This document shows positions 6,225-13,804 of a stretch of 55,049 bases of DNA, piece after piece (the first letter of the stretch is position 1; every line of letters starts with the position of its first letter). Origin of the DNA: a virus; IMG/VR virus record IMGVR_UViG_3300035180_000125, positions 1 to 55,049 of that record. The stretch is one strand, 5' to 3'. Below the pieces are notes generated by a model that worked only from the letters and a program-made list of their open reading frames with translations, was not told where the DNA came from and made no database searches. The translations under genes were made by a program, and so were the position numbers.

Positions 6225-8006
6225 ATGACGGCACCGGCTGAAAAGTACGGAATCGACCTCAGTTACGAGTACAAGACAGCATGCCCGCGCTGCCGACGTA
6301 ACGGCCGCGACAACGCTGGTAACAACCTGCATGTATATGGCGCCGGTAACGGCGCCTTTTGCTGGTCTTGCAATTTCACTATCCCTTCAGATGAGCACAT
6401 GGCTAAGATGGGGTGGGATGCCGAAGAGGAAGAGGATGAAGAAGTAATGACAAGAGAAAAAATCACAGACGAACAGAACGCTGAAATAAAGAGCTACACC
6501 GGGACGAAGGGCCACGGCTACCGTGGAATCCGGGACGAAACCAACAAGTATTTCGGAGTTCGCTACGAGTACGACGCCGAGACTGGCGAGCCTTGCAAGC
6601 AGTATTTCCCGACGACTATTGACAGCCAGTTGGCTGGATACCGAACCCGCGTATTCCCGAAGGACTTCTCGAACCCTATCGGTCAGGTCGGAAAAGAATG
6701 CGACATGATTGGTGAATTCCGATTCAAGAACTCCAAGCGAACGGTTATTATCGTTGGCGGAGAGACGAAGCTGCTTAACACTTACCAGATGCTCAAAGAC
6801 GATCTTGAACGTCGTGGTAAGTCGGAGTTTGAACCCCCTGCTGTCGTGTGCTCAACGCTCGGCGAGAGCGGGGCATACAAGCAGGTACAGAGCCGCTACG
6901 AGTTCTTTGCACAGTTTGAAAAGATCATCGTTTGCATGGATGCGGATAAGGCTGGGGAAGAGGCTGCGGAGAAGATCGCAAAAGTCTTGCCAAAGGGTCG
7001 CGTGTACGTCATGTCGATGCGCTTCAAGGATGCGGATGACTACGTTAAAGCCGGAAAAGAGCGAGATTTCATTCAGGACTTCTGGAATGCAAAGCAGTAC
7101 ATGCCTGCTGGCGTTCTTGGCTCTGGGGAGCTGTCTGGCCGTCTGCGAGAGGAAGCTTTAGTAGAGAAGATTCGTTTCCCCGACTTCATGGAAGAGGTCA
7201 ATGAAATGACTGCTGACGGCATCGGCCTTGGCCGAATCGTCAACATCGGCGCTGCCTCTGGTCTTGGCAAGACTGTGTACGTTGACGAATGCGTCATGTA
7301 CTGGGCTTTCAACTGCCCGCACCTTGTCGGCATCGTCTCTATGGAGCTAAATGCCGGTCAGTACGGTATTTCGATGTTGAGTCGGTACATCAAGTACAAG
7401 ATCAACAACATCAAAGACCATGCAGAAAAGTCGAAGTTCCTAGACCAAGACTGGGTAAAGGCAAAGGAAAAGGAGCTGTTCTACCGTGAAGATGGTTCGC
7501 ACAGGTTCTACCTAGTCGATGATCGTGACGGTTCTGTTGAAGACCTCAAGGCTGTTGTAGAACAGTTGGTGATTTCATGTGGAGTTCGTGTTATCATTCT
7601 GGACCCGTTGCAAGACATCTTGGACGGAATGACGAACGAAGAGCAGGCTGTGTTTTTGAAGTGGCAGAAGGGCTTGATTAAGAGCCACAGCATGACCTTC
7701 ATCAACATCAACCACGTTCGTAAGTCGGGTGGCGGCCAATCCCAGCAGAATTCCAGCGGCGCTATGATTTCTGAAGAAGACTTCCAAGGAAGTTCTACGA
7801 TCTTCAAGTCAGCAGCCTTGAACATCCTTCTGGTTCGTGATAAGATGAACCCTGACCCGATTGAGCGCAACACCACGAAGGCGTTCATCAGTAAGAATCG
7901 TGACAACTCCCAAACCGGCCCTGCCGGTGAGTTCTACTACGATGCCGAGCAGCACAAGCTGTACAACAAGCGGAAGTGGCTTGAATCTAACCATGTGAAG
8001 TATTGA
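6225..8006 (+). CDS. T7 gp4-like DNA primase-helicase
   Basis: A 593-residue bifunctional replication protein. It has an N-terminal zinc-binding domain (CPRC at about 20-23, CWSC at about 46-49), a Toprim-type primase domain with CMDADKAGEEAA near 235-246, and a DnaB/RecA-type hexameric helicase. The Walker A is GAASGLGKT (about 341-349), the Walker B VIILDPLQDIL (about 455) and the DNA-binding loop region ININHVRKSGGG (about 490-500). It primes and unwinds at the fork with the polymerase at 13788. ATG 6225 lies 4 bp after the preceding stop. Confidence 0.93.
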   Translation: MTAPAEKYGIDLSYEYKTACPRCRRNGRDNAGNNLHVYGAGNGAFCWSCNFTIPSDEHMAKMGWDAEEEEDEEVMTREKITDEQNAEIKSYTGTKGHGYRGIRDETNKYFGVRYEYDAETGEPCKQYFPTTIDSQLAGYRTRVFPKDFSNPIGQVGKECDMIGEFRFKNSKRTVIIVGGETKLLNTYQMLKDDLERRGKSEFEPPAVVCSTLGESGAYKQVQSRYEFFAQFEKIIVCMDADKAGEEAAEKIAKVLPKGRVYVMSMRFKDADDYVKAGKERDFIQDFWNAKQYMPAGVLGSGELSGRLREEALVEKIRFPDFMEEVNEMTADGIGLGRIVNIGAASGLGKTVYVDECVMYWAFNCPHLVGIVSMELNAGQYGISMLSRYIKYKINNIKDHAEKSKFLDQDWVKAKEKELFYREDGSHRFYLVDDRDGSVEDLKAVVEQLVISCGVRVIILDPLQDILDGMTNEEQAVFLKWQKGLIKSHSMTFININHVRKSGGGQSQQNSSGAMISEEDFQGSSTIFKSAALNILLVRDKMNPDPIERNTTKAFISKNRDNSQTGPAGEFYYDAEQHKLYNKRKWLESNHVKY

Positions 8007-8189
8007 TTGAACAGCAACCCTCCTATATACCCATCAGAGACTGACACTAAATACTACTTAGGTATGTCTCTAAGAGAGAAGTTGGCAGTTGAAGCAATGT
8101 AGAGCCTTATATCGACTGGAACTCCACATCAGTCGGTAGGGGCAATAGCTGTCGAGATAGCTGACGACGTGTTAAAAGCCCTACACTAG
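8007..8189 (+). pseudogene. Small phage protein interrupted by in-frame TAG
   Basis: A TTG at 8007, directly after the helicase stop, opens a 60-codon frame: YPSETDTKYYLGMSLREKL, then AVEAM, TAG at 8100-8102, SLISTGTPHQSVGAIAVEIA and a real TAG stop at 8187. An ATG start at 8064 is also possible. It resembles a very common small phage family (GMTLRDYFAAKAMQ-type) in which Gln usually stands where the TAG falls, so CAG to TAG is the simplest single change. Suppression, mutation or read error would all fit. Confidence 0.5.
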
Positions 8190-8200
8190 AAAGGAACGTA

Positions 8201-8395
8201 ATTAGTCTAAGTCAAAAAGAGGCAATCAACAAGATTGCACAACTGGGCGCTGAAGCCCAGAGCAAGATTTCTGAAGCCGAGTTCATCGCTGACGAAGCTG
8301 GCGTTGGATTCTACATGGAGCTTGGCGGCTATGGTATGGGAGGTTACTACGACCCTCATGACCAAGAGTGGCAAGCGTCGTCCCATTCGTGCTGA
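8201..8395 (+). CDS. Hypothetical protein (64 aa) with an ATT start
   Basis: The frame is coding-like (SLSQKEAINKIAQLGAEAQS, then GVGFYMELGGYGMGGYYDPH) and ends SSHSC before TGA. No ATG or GTG starts it; an ATT at 8201 stands 6 bp after AAAGGA, where a start codon should be. AUU initiation is known (infC) but rare, and a mutated ATG is equally possible. The product resembles the neighbour at 8680, which also ends in a Ser-rich tail and Cys. Confidence 0.45.
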   Translation: MSLSQKEAINKIAQLGAEAQSKISEAEFIADEAGVGFYMELGGYGMGGYYDPHDQEWQASSHSC

Positions 8396-8400
8396 CCAGT

Positions 8401-8568
8401 ATGGAACAGCTCGAACTGTTTTAGCCTATCCCTGAGTTACTTGTAGGCGTTCGCGTCGGCAATGAAATTCAGCAATACAAGGTAGGCTAACTATCTCACG
8501 AGAAGGCTGCGGAATTCATCAAGCAAGAGATTACTCAAGCTAGTGTGGTGTTGGTGCGAGTCAAGTGA
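8401..8568 (+). pseudogene. Hypothetical small protein interrupted by TAG and TAA
   Basis: ATG 8401 opens 55 codons: MEQLELF, TAG (8422-8424), PIPELLVGVRVGNEIQQYKV plus G, TAA (8488-8490), LSHEKAAEFIKQEITQASVV and so on to TGA 8566-8568. Both interruptions are one C-to-T change from Gln codons. The segments between stops are compact and coding-like, and the frame meets the next start by overlap. No family is recognised. Confidence 0.4.
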
Positions 8569-8687
8569 ATCCCTACTACGCTGCACTTTGCTTCTCAATC
8601 CAGATGCTTGTATTCTTTCCGTACCTGATACCAGTGTACAAGCACAACACTTTCAAAATTGAAAAGGAGAAATCTGAAAATGGCTAA
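8565..8687 (+). CDS. Small membrane protein (40 aa)
   Basis: GTG 8565 overlaps the preceding TGA (GTGA). It encodes one hydrophobic helix (CFSIQMLVFFPYLIPVY) followed by a charged tail, and runs 8 bp into the next gene. It fits a single-pass membrane peptide; the evidence is composition and tight packing only. Confidence 0.35.
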   Translation: MNPYYAALCFSIQMLVFFPYLIPVYKHNTFKIEKEKSENG

Positions 8688-8925
8688 GACTGAATTCATT
8701 GTCGGTGGTGTCGATCTGAACGAGTACAAAAAGCAAAAGGAAGCTGTTACTCAGGTAGCCGTCAAAGCAGTTGCAGAGCGAATCGAGGGTATTAAGAAGC
8801 TTCTCGGAGAAATCAAGGACATCCAGCAAGCCTCTGACATCCCTGTCGATCTTGAAGACCTTAAGTGGACGCTGGAAGACGTTTATACTGTCAACGACTG
8901 TAATTCTTCGTCTGCCTACTGCTGA
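8680..8925 (+). CDS. Hypothetical protein (81 aa)
   Basis: ATG 8680 follows AAAAGGAGAAA. The N-terminus is MAKTEFIVGGVDLNEYKKQK, followed by a helical, acidic body and the tail NSSSAYC. No family is recognised. It belongs to a run of short proteins between the primase-helicase and the nucleotidyltransferase-like gene. Confidence 0.6.
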   Translation: MAKTEFIVGGVDLNEYKKQKEAVTQVAVKAVAERIEGIKKLLGEIKDIQQASDIPVDLEDLKWTLEDVYTVNDCNSSSAYC

Positions 8926-8938
8926 AATGGAGGGCCAC

Positions 8939-9361
8939 ATGAGTAATATCGTTCTTGGCGTGGTTGACATCAGTTAAATTCGCGCTAAACGCGCAGCCAT
9001 GCGAAAAGATGCTGTCAAGTTTATCTCTGACGGCATCGAAGAAGCTACGAAGCAGTTTAACGAGCTGATGCTGCTTGAAGAAGGAGAAGAAGCGGAAGCA
9101 GAGGCGCTTGCTGCCCGTATCAATGACATTCTCGAAAATGTCAAAGTCGTTGTAGACGTTTCTTGCGTTTCATACCAACTTCCGTGCAGTGACGACGGGT
9201 ATTACGACGAGCGACCGTTCTCGTATCGGCTTGAAGACCCGGAAGACGAGGGCGGGGCTGTCGATGCTTATGGATCGAAAATCATGGGAAACTGCTTGAC
9301 ACGCTTCAAGAAATGGAAGTACAGTGCCGTGACTGGTATAGCTCCCGCTGCTAAGCTTTAA
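8939..9361 (+). pseudogene. Hypothetical protein interrupted by in-frame TAA
   Basis: ATG 8939, preceded by GGAGGG, starts MSNIVLGVVDIS, then TAA at 8975-8977. The frame stays open (IRAKRAAMRKDAVKFISDGI) through a Glu-rich helix and YQLPCSDDGYYDERPFSYRL to a TAA at 9359. An internal ATG at 8999 could make a 120-residue product but has no ribosome-binding site. The VDISxIRAKRAA context fits Gln at the stop. No family is assigned. Confidence 0.5.
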
Positions 9362-9377
9362 CTCGAAAGGAAGAAAA

Positions 9378-10272
9378 ATGTTGGTAATCGGATCACTTGC
9401 GCTAAAAATTCGTGGACTCTCTGACCGGGAACCGAATGACCTCGACTTCGTAGCCACGTATGAGGATTCGCTTGAGATTCGAGAATCAGTTCTTCCTACA
9501 TCGTTTTACCCGATAAACGGCGGAGATTCGATGTGCATGCGGTTGAGGGATGGCCGCATGTGCGAGGTAGAGCTTGCATAGGAAGGTAGCCGAGCTGAAA
9601 AGCTTCTGCGTTTTGTCGAAGAACATGACGCAGAAAAGACTTGGACTGTTTTATCTGGTGGCGTCACAGTGACTGTTCCGAGCCTGAACGTGCTCTACAT
9701 GCTGAAGATGTCGCACAGGTACTTGAAAGACAGCCCACACTTCTTAAAGACCATGCAAGACATCCACGCAATGCGAAAGCTTGGGGCAGTAATCCCGGCA
9801 GAGTGGGAGTCCTTCTATCAGGATCGCATGCGCGACACTTACACGCACAGCATCCTAACCTGAAAGTTGACAAGGGGCTTTCTTCGATGCTACAATGACT
9901 AGAGTTGTTCAAAAGTACGACCACGATACTGTCCACGTAGCAGTGGCGCACCTTGACAAGCCTGAAGACGAAGAGGTGATGTGCAGCAAGGAAATGTTCC
10001 TTGCGTGTGACAGGAAGATTCAGCTATACTCAGTTGTAGAGGAAGCTATGGTGCTGGCTCTGGAAAGAAGCCTCGTACCCTACCCTGGAAAGAAAACGCC
10101 AAAAGAAGCGTTCACGCTGACCTTGATGAAGGTTTGTACCTCAATCACGTCAGGCTGGCGAGAGTTTGCATTGGAAAACTACGATGCAGCTCTTGATTTG
10201 TACTAAGACGCCTATATTGATCGCTTCAATGCTGGCGTCGCAAACCAAACCGTAAAACTGAAGGGGAATTGA
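9378..10272 (+). pseudogene. Nucleotidyltransferase-like protein (DUF7275 type), four lesions
   Basis: The start (MLVIGSLALKIRGLSDREPN, then DLDF) matches the minimal nucleotidyltransferase pattern GS...DxD. The middle block YMLKMSHRYLKDSPHFLKTM and the late block LTLMKVCTSITSGWREFALE match a known phage family. The gene is broken by TAG 9579-9581, a missing base near 9851 (frame to HPNLKVDKG), a missing G in the run 9874-9877 (frame to AFFDATMTRVVQKYDHDTVH) and TAA 10204-10206, after which DAYIDRFNAGVANQTVKLKG runs to TGA 10270-10272. The undamaged gene would encode about 298 residues. RNA, nucleotide or protein nucleotidylation is possible; the substrate is unknown. Confidence 0.65.
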
Positions 10273-10273
10273 T

Positions 10274-10771
10274 TTGAAGAAGTTTTCTACTTTCGCAATT
10301 GCTGCACTTCTGGCCGTGTCGCTTACCGCATGCGGTGGCGGAGAGTCTTACGCAGCATCACCTCAACCAGTAGCCCCGCTACCTGTTGCTGTAGACGCAT
10401 CTGGCGTTCCTCTGCCGCAACAGTATCAGCCGCAGTACCAACAACCTCAACAGCACGCCAAAGAAGGCGTCGGAGCCGGTACGGCGGCTGCGGCTGGCGT
10501 AATCGGTGGCGGCTTGCTTGGCTACATGATGGGCAAGTCTTCAACGCCGAAGCAGAGCACTGTGATTGTCAACCAGCAACAAATTGTGCAACACGCTCCA
10601 GCCCCCGCCTACAGGGCGCCTGTGGCTCCGAGCTATGATCGTCGCCCGATCTACAACCCGCAGCCGCGCCCGTATGTTCAGCAACATAGCACGACAAACT
10701 CTCGCGGAATCACGACAACTCCCAGTCGATCTTTCGGCGGCCGGTCTGTTACCCGCGTAGGCCGACGATAA
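10274..10771 (+). CDS. Glycine-zipper lipoprotein
   Basis: A TTG start at 10274 sits 7 bp after AGGGG. The 165-residue product has a lipoprotein signal peptide (KFSTFAIAALLAVSLTACGG, lipobox LTAC near residue 20) and a Pro/Gln-rich linker. A glycine-zipper-like segment follows (GVGAGTAAAAGVIGGGLLGY, about 75-94), then a basic, Ser/Thr-rich tail. It would sit in the inner or outer membrane of the host. Early membrane lipoproteins in phages often act in superinfection exclusion; that role is inference. Confidence 0.7.
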   Translation: MKKFSTFAIAALLAVSLTACGGGESYAASPQPVAPLPVAVDASGVPLPQQYQPQYQQPQQHAKEGVGAGTAAAAGVIGGGLLGYMMGKSSTPKQSTVIVNQQQIVQHAPAPAYRAPVAPSYDRRPIYNPQPRPYVQQHSTTNSRGITTTPSRSFGGRSVTRVGRR

Positions 10772-10788
10772 TTCTCAAAGCTGAGAAT
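10771..10788. promoter_or_regulatory. Palindrome ATTCTCA-N4-TGAGAAT (operator-like)
   Basis: Perfect inverted repeat with 7-bp arms around AAGC, directly after the lipoprotein stop. Its core TTCTCA-N4-TGAGAA recurs at 3610, 21041, 26669 and 50368. The right arm ends 93 bp before the UvrD-like start. Confidence 0.65.
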
Positions 10789-10809
10789 AGCCACTACAGC
10801 AAAAGGGGC

Positions 10810-10838
10810 TTGCATTGTTGAGCGGAACGGCTCATAAT
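10810..10838 (+). promoter_or_regulatory. Promoter for the UvrD-like helicase operon
   Basis: TTGCAT (10810-10815), a 17-bp spacer and CATAAT (10833-10838). The spacer holds TGAGC-N6-GCTCA (10819-10834), a possible operator. It lies 42 bp upstream of ATG 10880. Confidence 0.6.
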
Positions 10839-10879
10839 TCACCCCATCGACACACAACGTCTTGAACGGAAAGAAACAA

Positions 10880-12451
10880 ATGAGCCGCACTCCTACACAG
10901 CAACAACAGCAATGCATCACCGCTCTCAAGACCGAAGACATGCTCAAGATAGAAGCATGCGCAGGCTCTGGAAAAACTTCTACGCTCACCATGATGGCCG
11001 CGTCTCACGAAGTTCCCAGCCTGTACTTGGCATTCAACAAGGTCACTGCGACCGAATCAAGCAAAAAATTTCCGAAGCATGTGGTTTGCAAGACCACTCA
11101 CAGCATGGCTTACGCCGCTTTTGGCGCAAAGCTGCGCGACAAGCTGAGCCGTCCCAAGGGCCGTTACGTCAACGTTGCAGGCACTGGCTCGGAAATCGCA
11201 CGGTACTTCAACGTTAACTCCTTTGAGACGGCGGATGGCGTTGCTATCAGCGCAAATTTCATCGGCCTGCTGGCCCGTGAAGCTGTTGCTCGATTCGAGC
11301 AGTCGGCTGATCCTAAACTGGCTATGAAACACGTTCCGATGGCGGACCTCAAGGACAAGCTCGCAGAGAACATGCAAGCACTGAACTACGTCAAGGGCAT
11401 CGTGTTCGGAGTTGCACAGAAGCTCTGGAGCAAGCGCACGAAGATCAACAGCCCTGTTCTTGCTACTCACGACACGTATCTCAAGATGTACCAGCTCTCG
11501 AAGCCCGTGTTCCACGGTTTTCAAGTCGTGTACGTCGATGAGTTCCAAGATACCACGCCATGCGTTCTGGACATAATCCTGAACCAGCAAGGCCACATGA
11601 AGATTGTCATGGTGGGGGATGCCCGCCAAGCAATCTATGGCTGGCGCGGGGCTGTCAATGCGATGCAGATGGTAGATTGTGCTTCGCGCCACTTGACCAA
11701 GAGCTTCCGCTACGGTCAGGCTGTTGCAGACATCGCCACTGCGGTGCTTGAAGGCGCAATGACTATCACCGGAAACGAGAAGATCGCGTCTGTTGCCAAG
11801 AACGCAGGTATCGTCGATGAATCTCAGCCGTACACCCGGCTGTTCCGCACAAACAGCGCGCTGTTGTACGCTGCAATCAGCGAGATTCGGAAAGGCACTG
11901 AAGTTTCTATCGAAATCGACGTGAAGGACTTCGTTAAGCTGCTACAATCGGCTGTCGCTCTCTACCGTGGTGATATGAAGAACGTCAAGCACGACAAGAT
12001 GCTGCCGTACACGGAATGGTATGAAATGGTTGCTGAATCTAAGGGTGATGCCGAGCTTGGCCGGATTGTCAAGGTTGTCAAGGAAGGTCTTGCAGAGAAC
12101 TGGATTTCCATCCTAAAATGCCACTGCAACAGCCGTGAACCCCATGTGACGTTCACGACGGCGCACAAGTCGAAGGGCCGCGAGTGGAGTCAAGTGCGTA
12201 TTGAAAGCGACTTCAAATCGTGCTACAATGAAGACGGCGAGTGGACTGGCCTGTCAACTGAAGAGCAAAATCTGCTGTATGTTGCTTCTACGCGGGCAAT
12301 CGACAAGCTGGAATACAATCTGACTGTCGCCGAATATCTCGGCGTGTGGGAAGACAGTGAAGAGCAAGGCACCGACGAGCGTTTCGGCGCGTATGTGAAA
12401 TCGCAAGTTGCGCTGCTTAAGCGTGATGTTAACGAGGATATCGCAGCCTAA
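10880..12451 (+). CDS. UvrD/Rep-family (SF1) DNA helicase
   Basis: A 523-residue superfamily 1 helicase. Motif I ACAGSGKTS is at about 26-34, motif II DEFQDT at about 220, motif III VGDARQAIYGWRG at about 245, motif IV LTKSFRYG at about 273, motif V TAHKSKGREW at about 427 and motif VI LLYVASTRAIDKLE near 464. It lacks the large 2B insertion of UvrD, as in compact phage helicases of the Dda type. It probably helps replication start, recombination or removal of bound proteins. ATG 10880 follows GGAAAG; an in-frame TTG at 10862 lacks a good ribosome-binding site. Confidence 0.9.
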   Translation: MSRTPTQQQQQCITALKTEDMLKIEACAGSGKTSTLTMMAASHEVPSLYLAFNKVTATESSKKFPKHVVCKTTHSMAYAAFGAKLRDKLSRPKGRYVNVAGTGSEIARYFNVNSFETADGVAISANFIGLLAREAVARFEQSADPKLAMKHVPMADLKDKLAENMQALNYVKGIVFGVAQKLWSKRTKINSPVLATHDTYLKMYQLSKPVFHGFQVVYVDEFQDTTPCVLDIILNQQGHMKIVMVGDARQAIYGWRGAVNAMQMVDCASRHLTKSFRYGQAVADIATAVLEGAMTITGNEKIASVAKNAGIVDESQPYTRLFRTNSALLYAAISEIRKGTEVSIEIDVKDFVKLLQSAVALYRGDMKNVKHDKMLPYTEWYEMVAESKGDAELGRIVKVVKEGLAENWISILKCHCNSREPHVTFTTAHKSKGREWSQVRIESDFKSCYNEDGEWTGLSTEEQNLLYVASTRAIDKLEYNLTVAEYLGVWEDSEEQGTDERFGAYVKSQVALLKRDVNEDIAA

Positions 12452-12464
12452 CAAAAGAGAACTA

Positions 12465-12662
12465 ATTAACGAAATCAAAGACCTGTCCGAATCCATCATC
12501 GAACTAGCACTGGCCGGGGCAAATCAGGACGGAAACGTTCCTGCGCTCGAAGAAATTCCTGACTACGTTTTCAACGCTGTCATTCTTGCTCTCGCAACTG
12601 GCGGGATGAAAGGTGCTATGATCGAAGGCTGGGCACCGGACTTCGGAACAGTTTCAAAATAG
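12465..12662 (+). CDS. Hypothetical acidic protein (65-78 aa)
   Basis: The frame encodes EIKDLSESIIELALAGANQD, then EEIPDYVFNAVILALATGGM, and ends at TAG 12660. The start is unclear: ATG 12426 would overlap the helicase by 26 bp with a weak ribosome-binding site, while an ATT at 12465 is well placed after AAAAGAGAA. Coordinates here use the ATT. No family is recognised. Confidence 0.5.
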   Translation: MNEIKDLSESIIELALAGANQDGNVPALEEIPDYVFNAVILALATGGMKGAMIEGWAPDFGTVSK

Positions 12663-12705
12663 GACTGTCAATCGCAAGCGGCGACTGTCTTCGTCAGTGA
12701 GTAAC

Positions 12706-12728
12706 AAGCCCGCCTAGTGCGGGCTTTT
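12706..12728 (+). terminator. Intrinsic terminator
   Basis: AAGCCCGC-CTAGT-GCGGGCTT followed by TT. It closes the helicase unit. The stem and loop are identical to the terminator at 2457. Confidence 0.75.
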
Positions 12729-12740
12729 CATTGGAGCTAC

Positions 12741-13088
12741 ATGGATCGCATATTCGTCTTTGGATCGAATTTAGCAGGCAGGCATGGTAGAGGTGCAGCT
12801 TTAGACGCAAAACGGCTCTACGGGGCTGTATATGGTGTTGGCGAGGGTCCAACAGGGATGGCCTATGCCATTCCAACAAAAGACCACAACATTCGCACGC
12901 TGCCGCTTGACACTGTAGAGAAGCATGTGAGAAAATTCATCCTCTACGCAAGGCAGAACTGGAATAAGAAATTCCTAGTGACGCGGGTGGGCTGCGGCCT
13001 TGCCGGATACACAGACGCAGACATATCGCCTATGTTCAAGTTTGCGCCATCTAATTGTGACCTCCCAGACGGGTGGAGAAAGTACTGA
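12741..13088 (+). CDS. A1S_2505-type phage protein, macrodomain-like
   Basis: ATG 12741 follows TTGGAG. The 115-residue product matches a widespread small phage family: IFVFGSNLAGRHGRGAAL near the N-terminus, GPTGMAYAIPTKDHNIRTLP in the middle, and FLVTRVGCGLAGYTDADISP, then PSNCDLPDGW, at the end. The glycine-rich GSN...GRGAA start and the late VGCGLAG are reminiscent of macrodomains, which bind ADP-ribose, but the assignment is by pattern only. The function is unknown. The presence of an NAD+-repair pair 4 kb away makes an ADP-ribose-related role worth testing. Confidence 0.75.
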   Translation: MDRIFVFGSNLAGRHGRGAALDAKRLYGAVYGVGEGPTGMAYAIPTKDHNIRTLPLDTVEKHVRKFILYARQNWNKKFLVTRVGCGLAGYTDADISPMFKFAPSNCDLPDGWRKY

Positions 13089-13089
13089 C

Positions 13090-13208
13090 GTGTTTTGTTG
13101 GCATAAATGGGCAAGTGGTCTGGGTTAAACTGGTGTAAGACGTGGAGAACTTTCCTCCAGTTCAGGACTTGCGAAAAGTGTGGTAAGACTCAGCAAAGGA
13201 GCGTTTAA
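13090..13208 (+). pseudogene. Small CxxC protein, frameshifted
   Basis: GTG 13090 starts VFCWHKW; the conserved end KTWRTFLQFRTCEKCGKTQQ runs to TAA 13206-13208 in a neighbouring frame. One extra G in the GGG run 13109-13111 would give a 39-residue protein of a common phage family (WHKW...CEKCGKTQ). The paired cysteines suggest zinc binding. The second half alone also has an ATG at 13107. Confidence 0.5.
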
Positions 13209-13621
13209 TGAAAGATTTAGAACTGGCAAGGGGTCTGGCAGAGAAATTCCACGCTGGGCAGATGTACGGACGCCATCCGTATATGTACCATCTTGAAATG
13301 GTTTCTTCGGCACTGAAAGATGACGGTGATGAACGTCTTGCAATAATTGGAATGCTTCACGACATGCTAGAAGACACAGCCTGCAAGGTTGAGCTTCTTG
13401 AAGCGTTGTTTGAAGACAACATCGTTGAGGCTGTTCTTGCCATTACTCACAAAAAGAGTTGGCAGTCACGGGAGGAATACCTCACAGAAGTGAAGGCGAA
13501 TCCTCTGGCTAAGAAAGTCAAGCTTGTGGACTTGATGATGAATATGCGAGAAAGCATCCTGCGAGGCGACATGAAGCGCGTAAAGAAGTACGCCGAACAA
13601 ATCGCGTTGCTGGCAAAATGA
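13208..13621 (+). CDS. HD-domain hydrolase, SpoT/Mesh1-like
   Basis: A 137-residue HD phosphohydrolase. The metal-binding set follows the (p)ppGpp hydrolase pattern: FHAGQ at about 15, YHLEMV at about 27, LHDMLEDT at about 50-57, and the closing KLVDLMMNM (KLxDxxxN) at about 105. It could hydrolyse alarmones or another phosphorylated nucleotide and so keep host synthesis running; the substrate is not shown. ATG 13208 overlaps the previous stop (TAATG) and follows AAAGGAG. Confidence 0.75.
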   Translation: MKDLELARGLAEKFHAGQMYGRHPYMYHLEMVSSALKDDGDERLAIIGMLHDMLEDTACKVELLEALFEDNIVEAVLAITHKKSWQSREEYLTEVKANPLAKKVKLVDLMMNMRESILRGDMKRVKKYAEQIALLAK

Positions 13622-13651
13622 GGGGGAGCGCAACCTAAAGGTGGAATGTGC

Positions 13652-13804
13652 ATGAACTGCGCAAAAAAAAAAAAGAAAGACGACTGTTCATCGCTGCCGT
13701 TCCACAAAATGAAGAAGATCGGCTACAATCCAGATACAGATGCACAGATTGTCCAGTGTACTTTCTACGTTCAAGAAAAGGAGAAGGATGAGAGGCGTAT
13801 TTGA
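13652..13804 (+). CDS. Hypothetical Cys/Lys-rich protein (50 aa)
   Basis: ATG 13652 lies 7 bp after AGGTGG. The product starts MNCAKKKKKDDCSSLPFHKM and overlaps the polymerase start by 17 bp. Its lysine stretch is encoded by a run of twelve A (13663-13674), a slippery tract where ribosomes or polymerases could change frame. No family is recognised. Confidence 0.5.
   Translation: MNCAKKKKKDDCSSLPFHKMKKIGYNPDTDAQIVQCTFYVQEKEKDERRI

Noticed and set aside
9867-9896. Near-consensus promoter TTGACA-18-TACAAT
   Set aside because: It lies inside the nucleotidyltransferase-like coding sequence (KVDKGAFFDATMTRV once one G is restored) and its -10 box overlaps an apparent ATG; it is best read as coding.
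11057-11692. Long leftward frame inside the UvrD-like helicase
   Set aside because: It lies opposite conserved helicase motifs, has no start signals and is a shadow.
13720-13735. CTACAAT and similar -10-like strings in genes (for example 13725, 12225, 24646)
   Set aside because: All lie inside well-supported coding sequence with no matching -35 element or downstream start.
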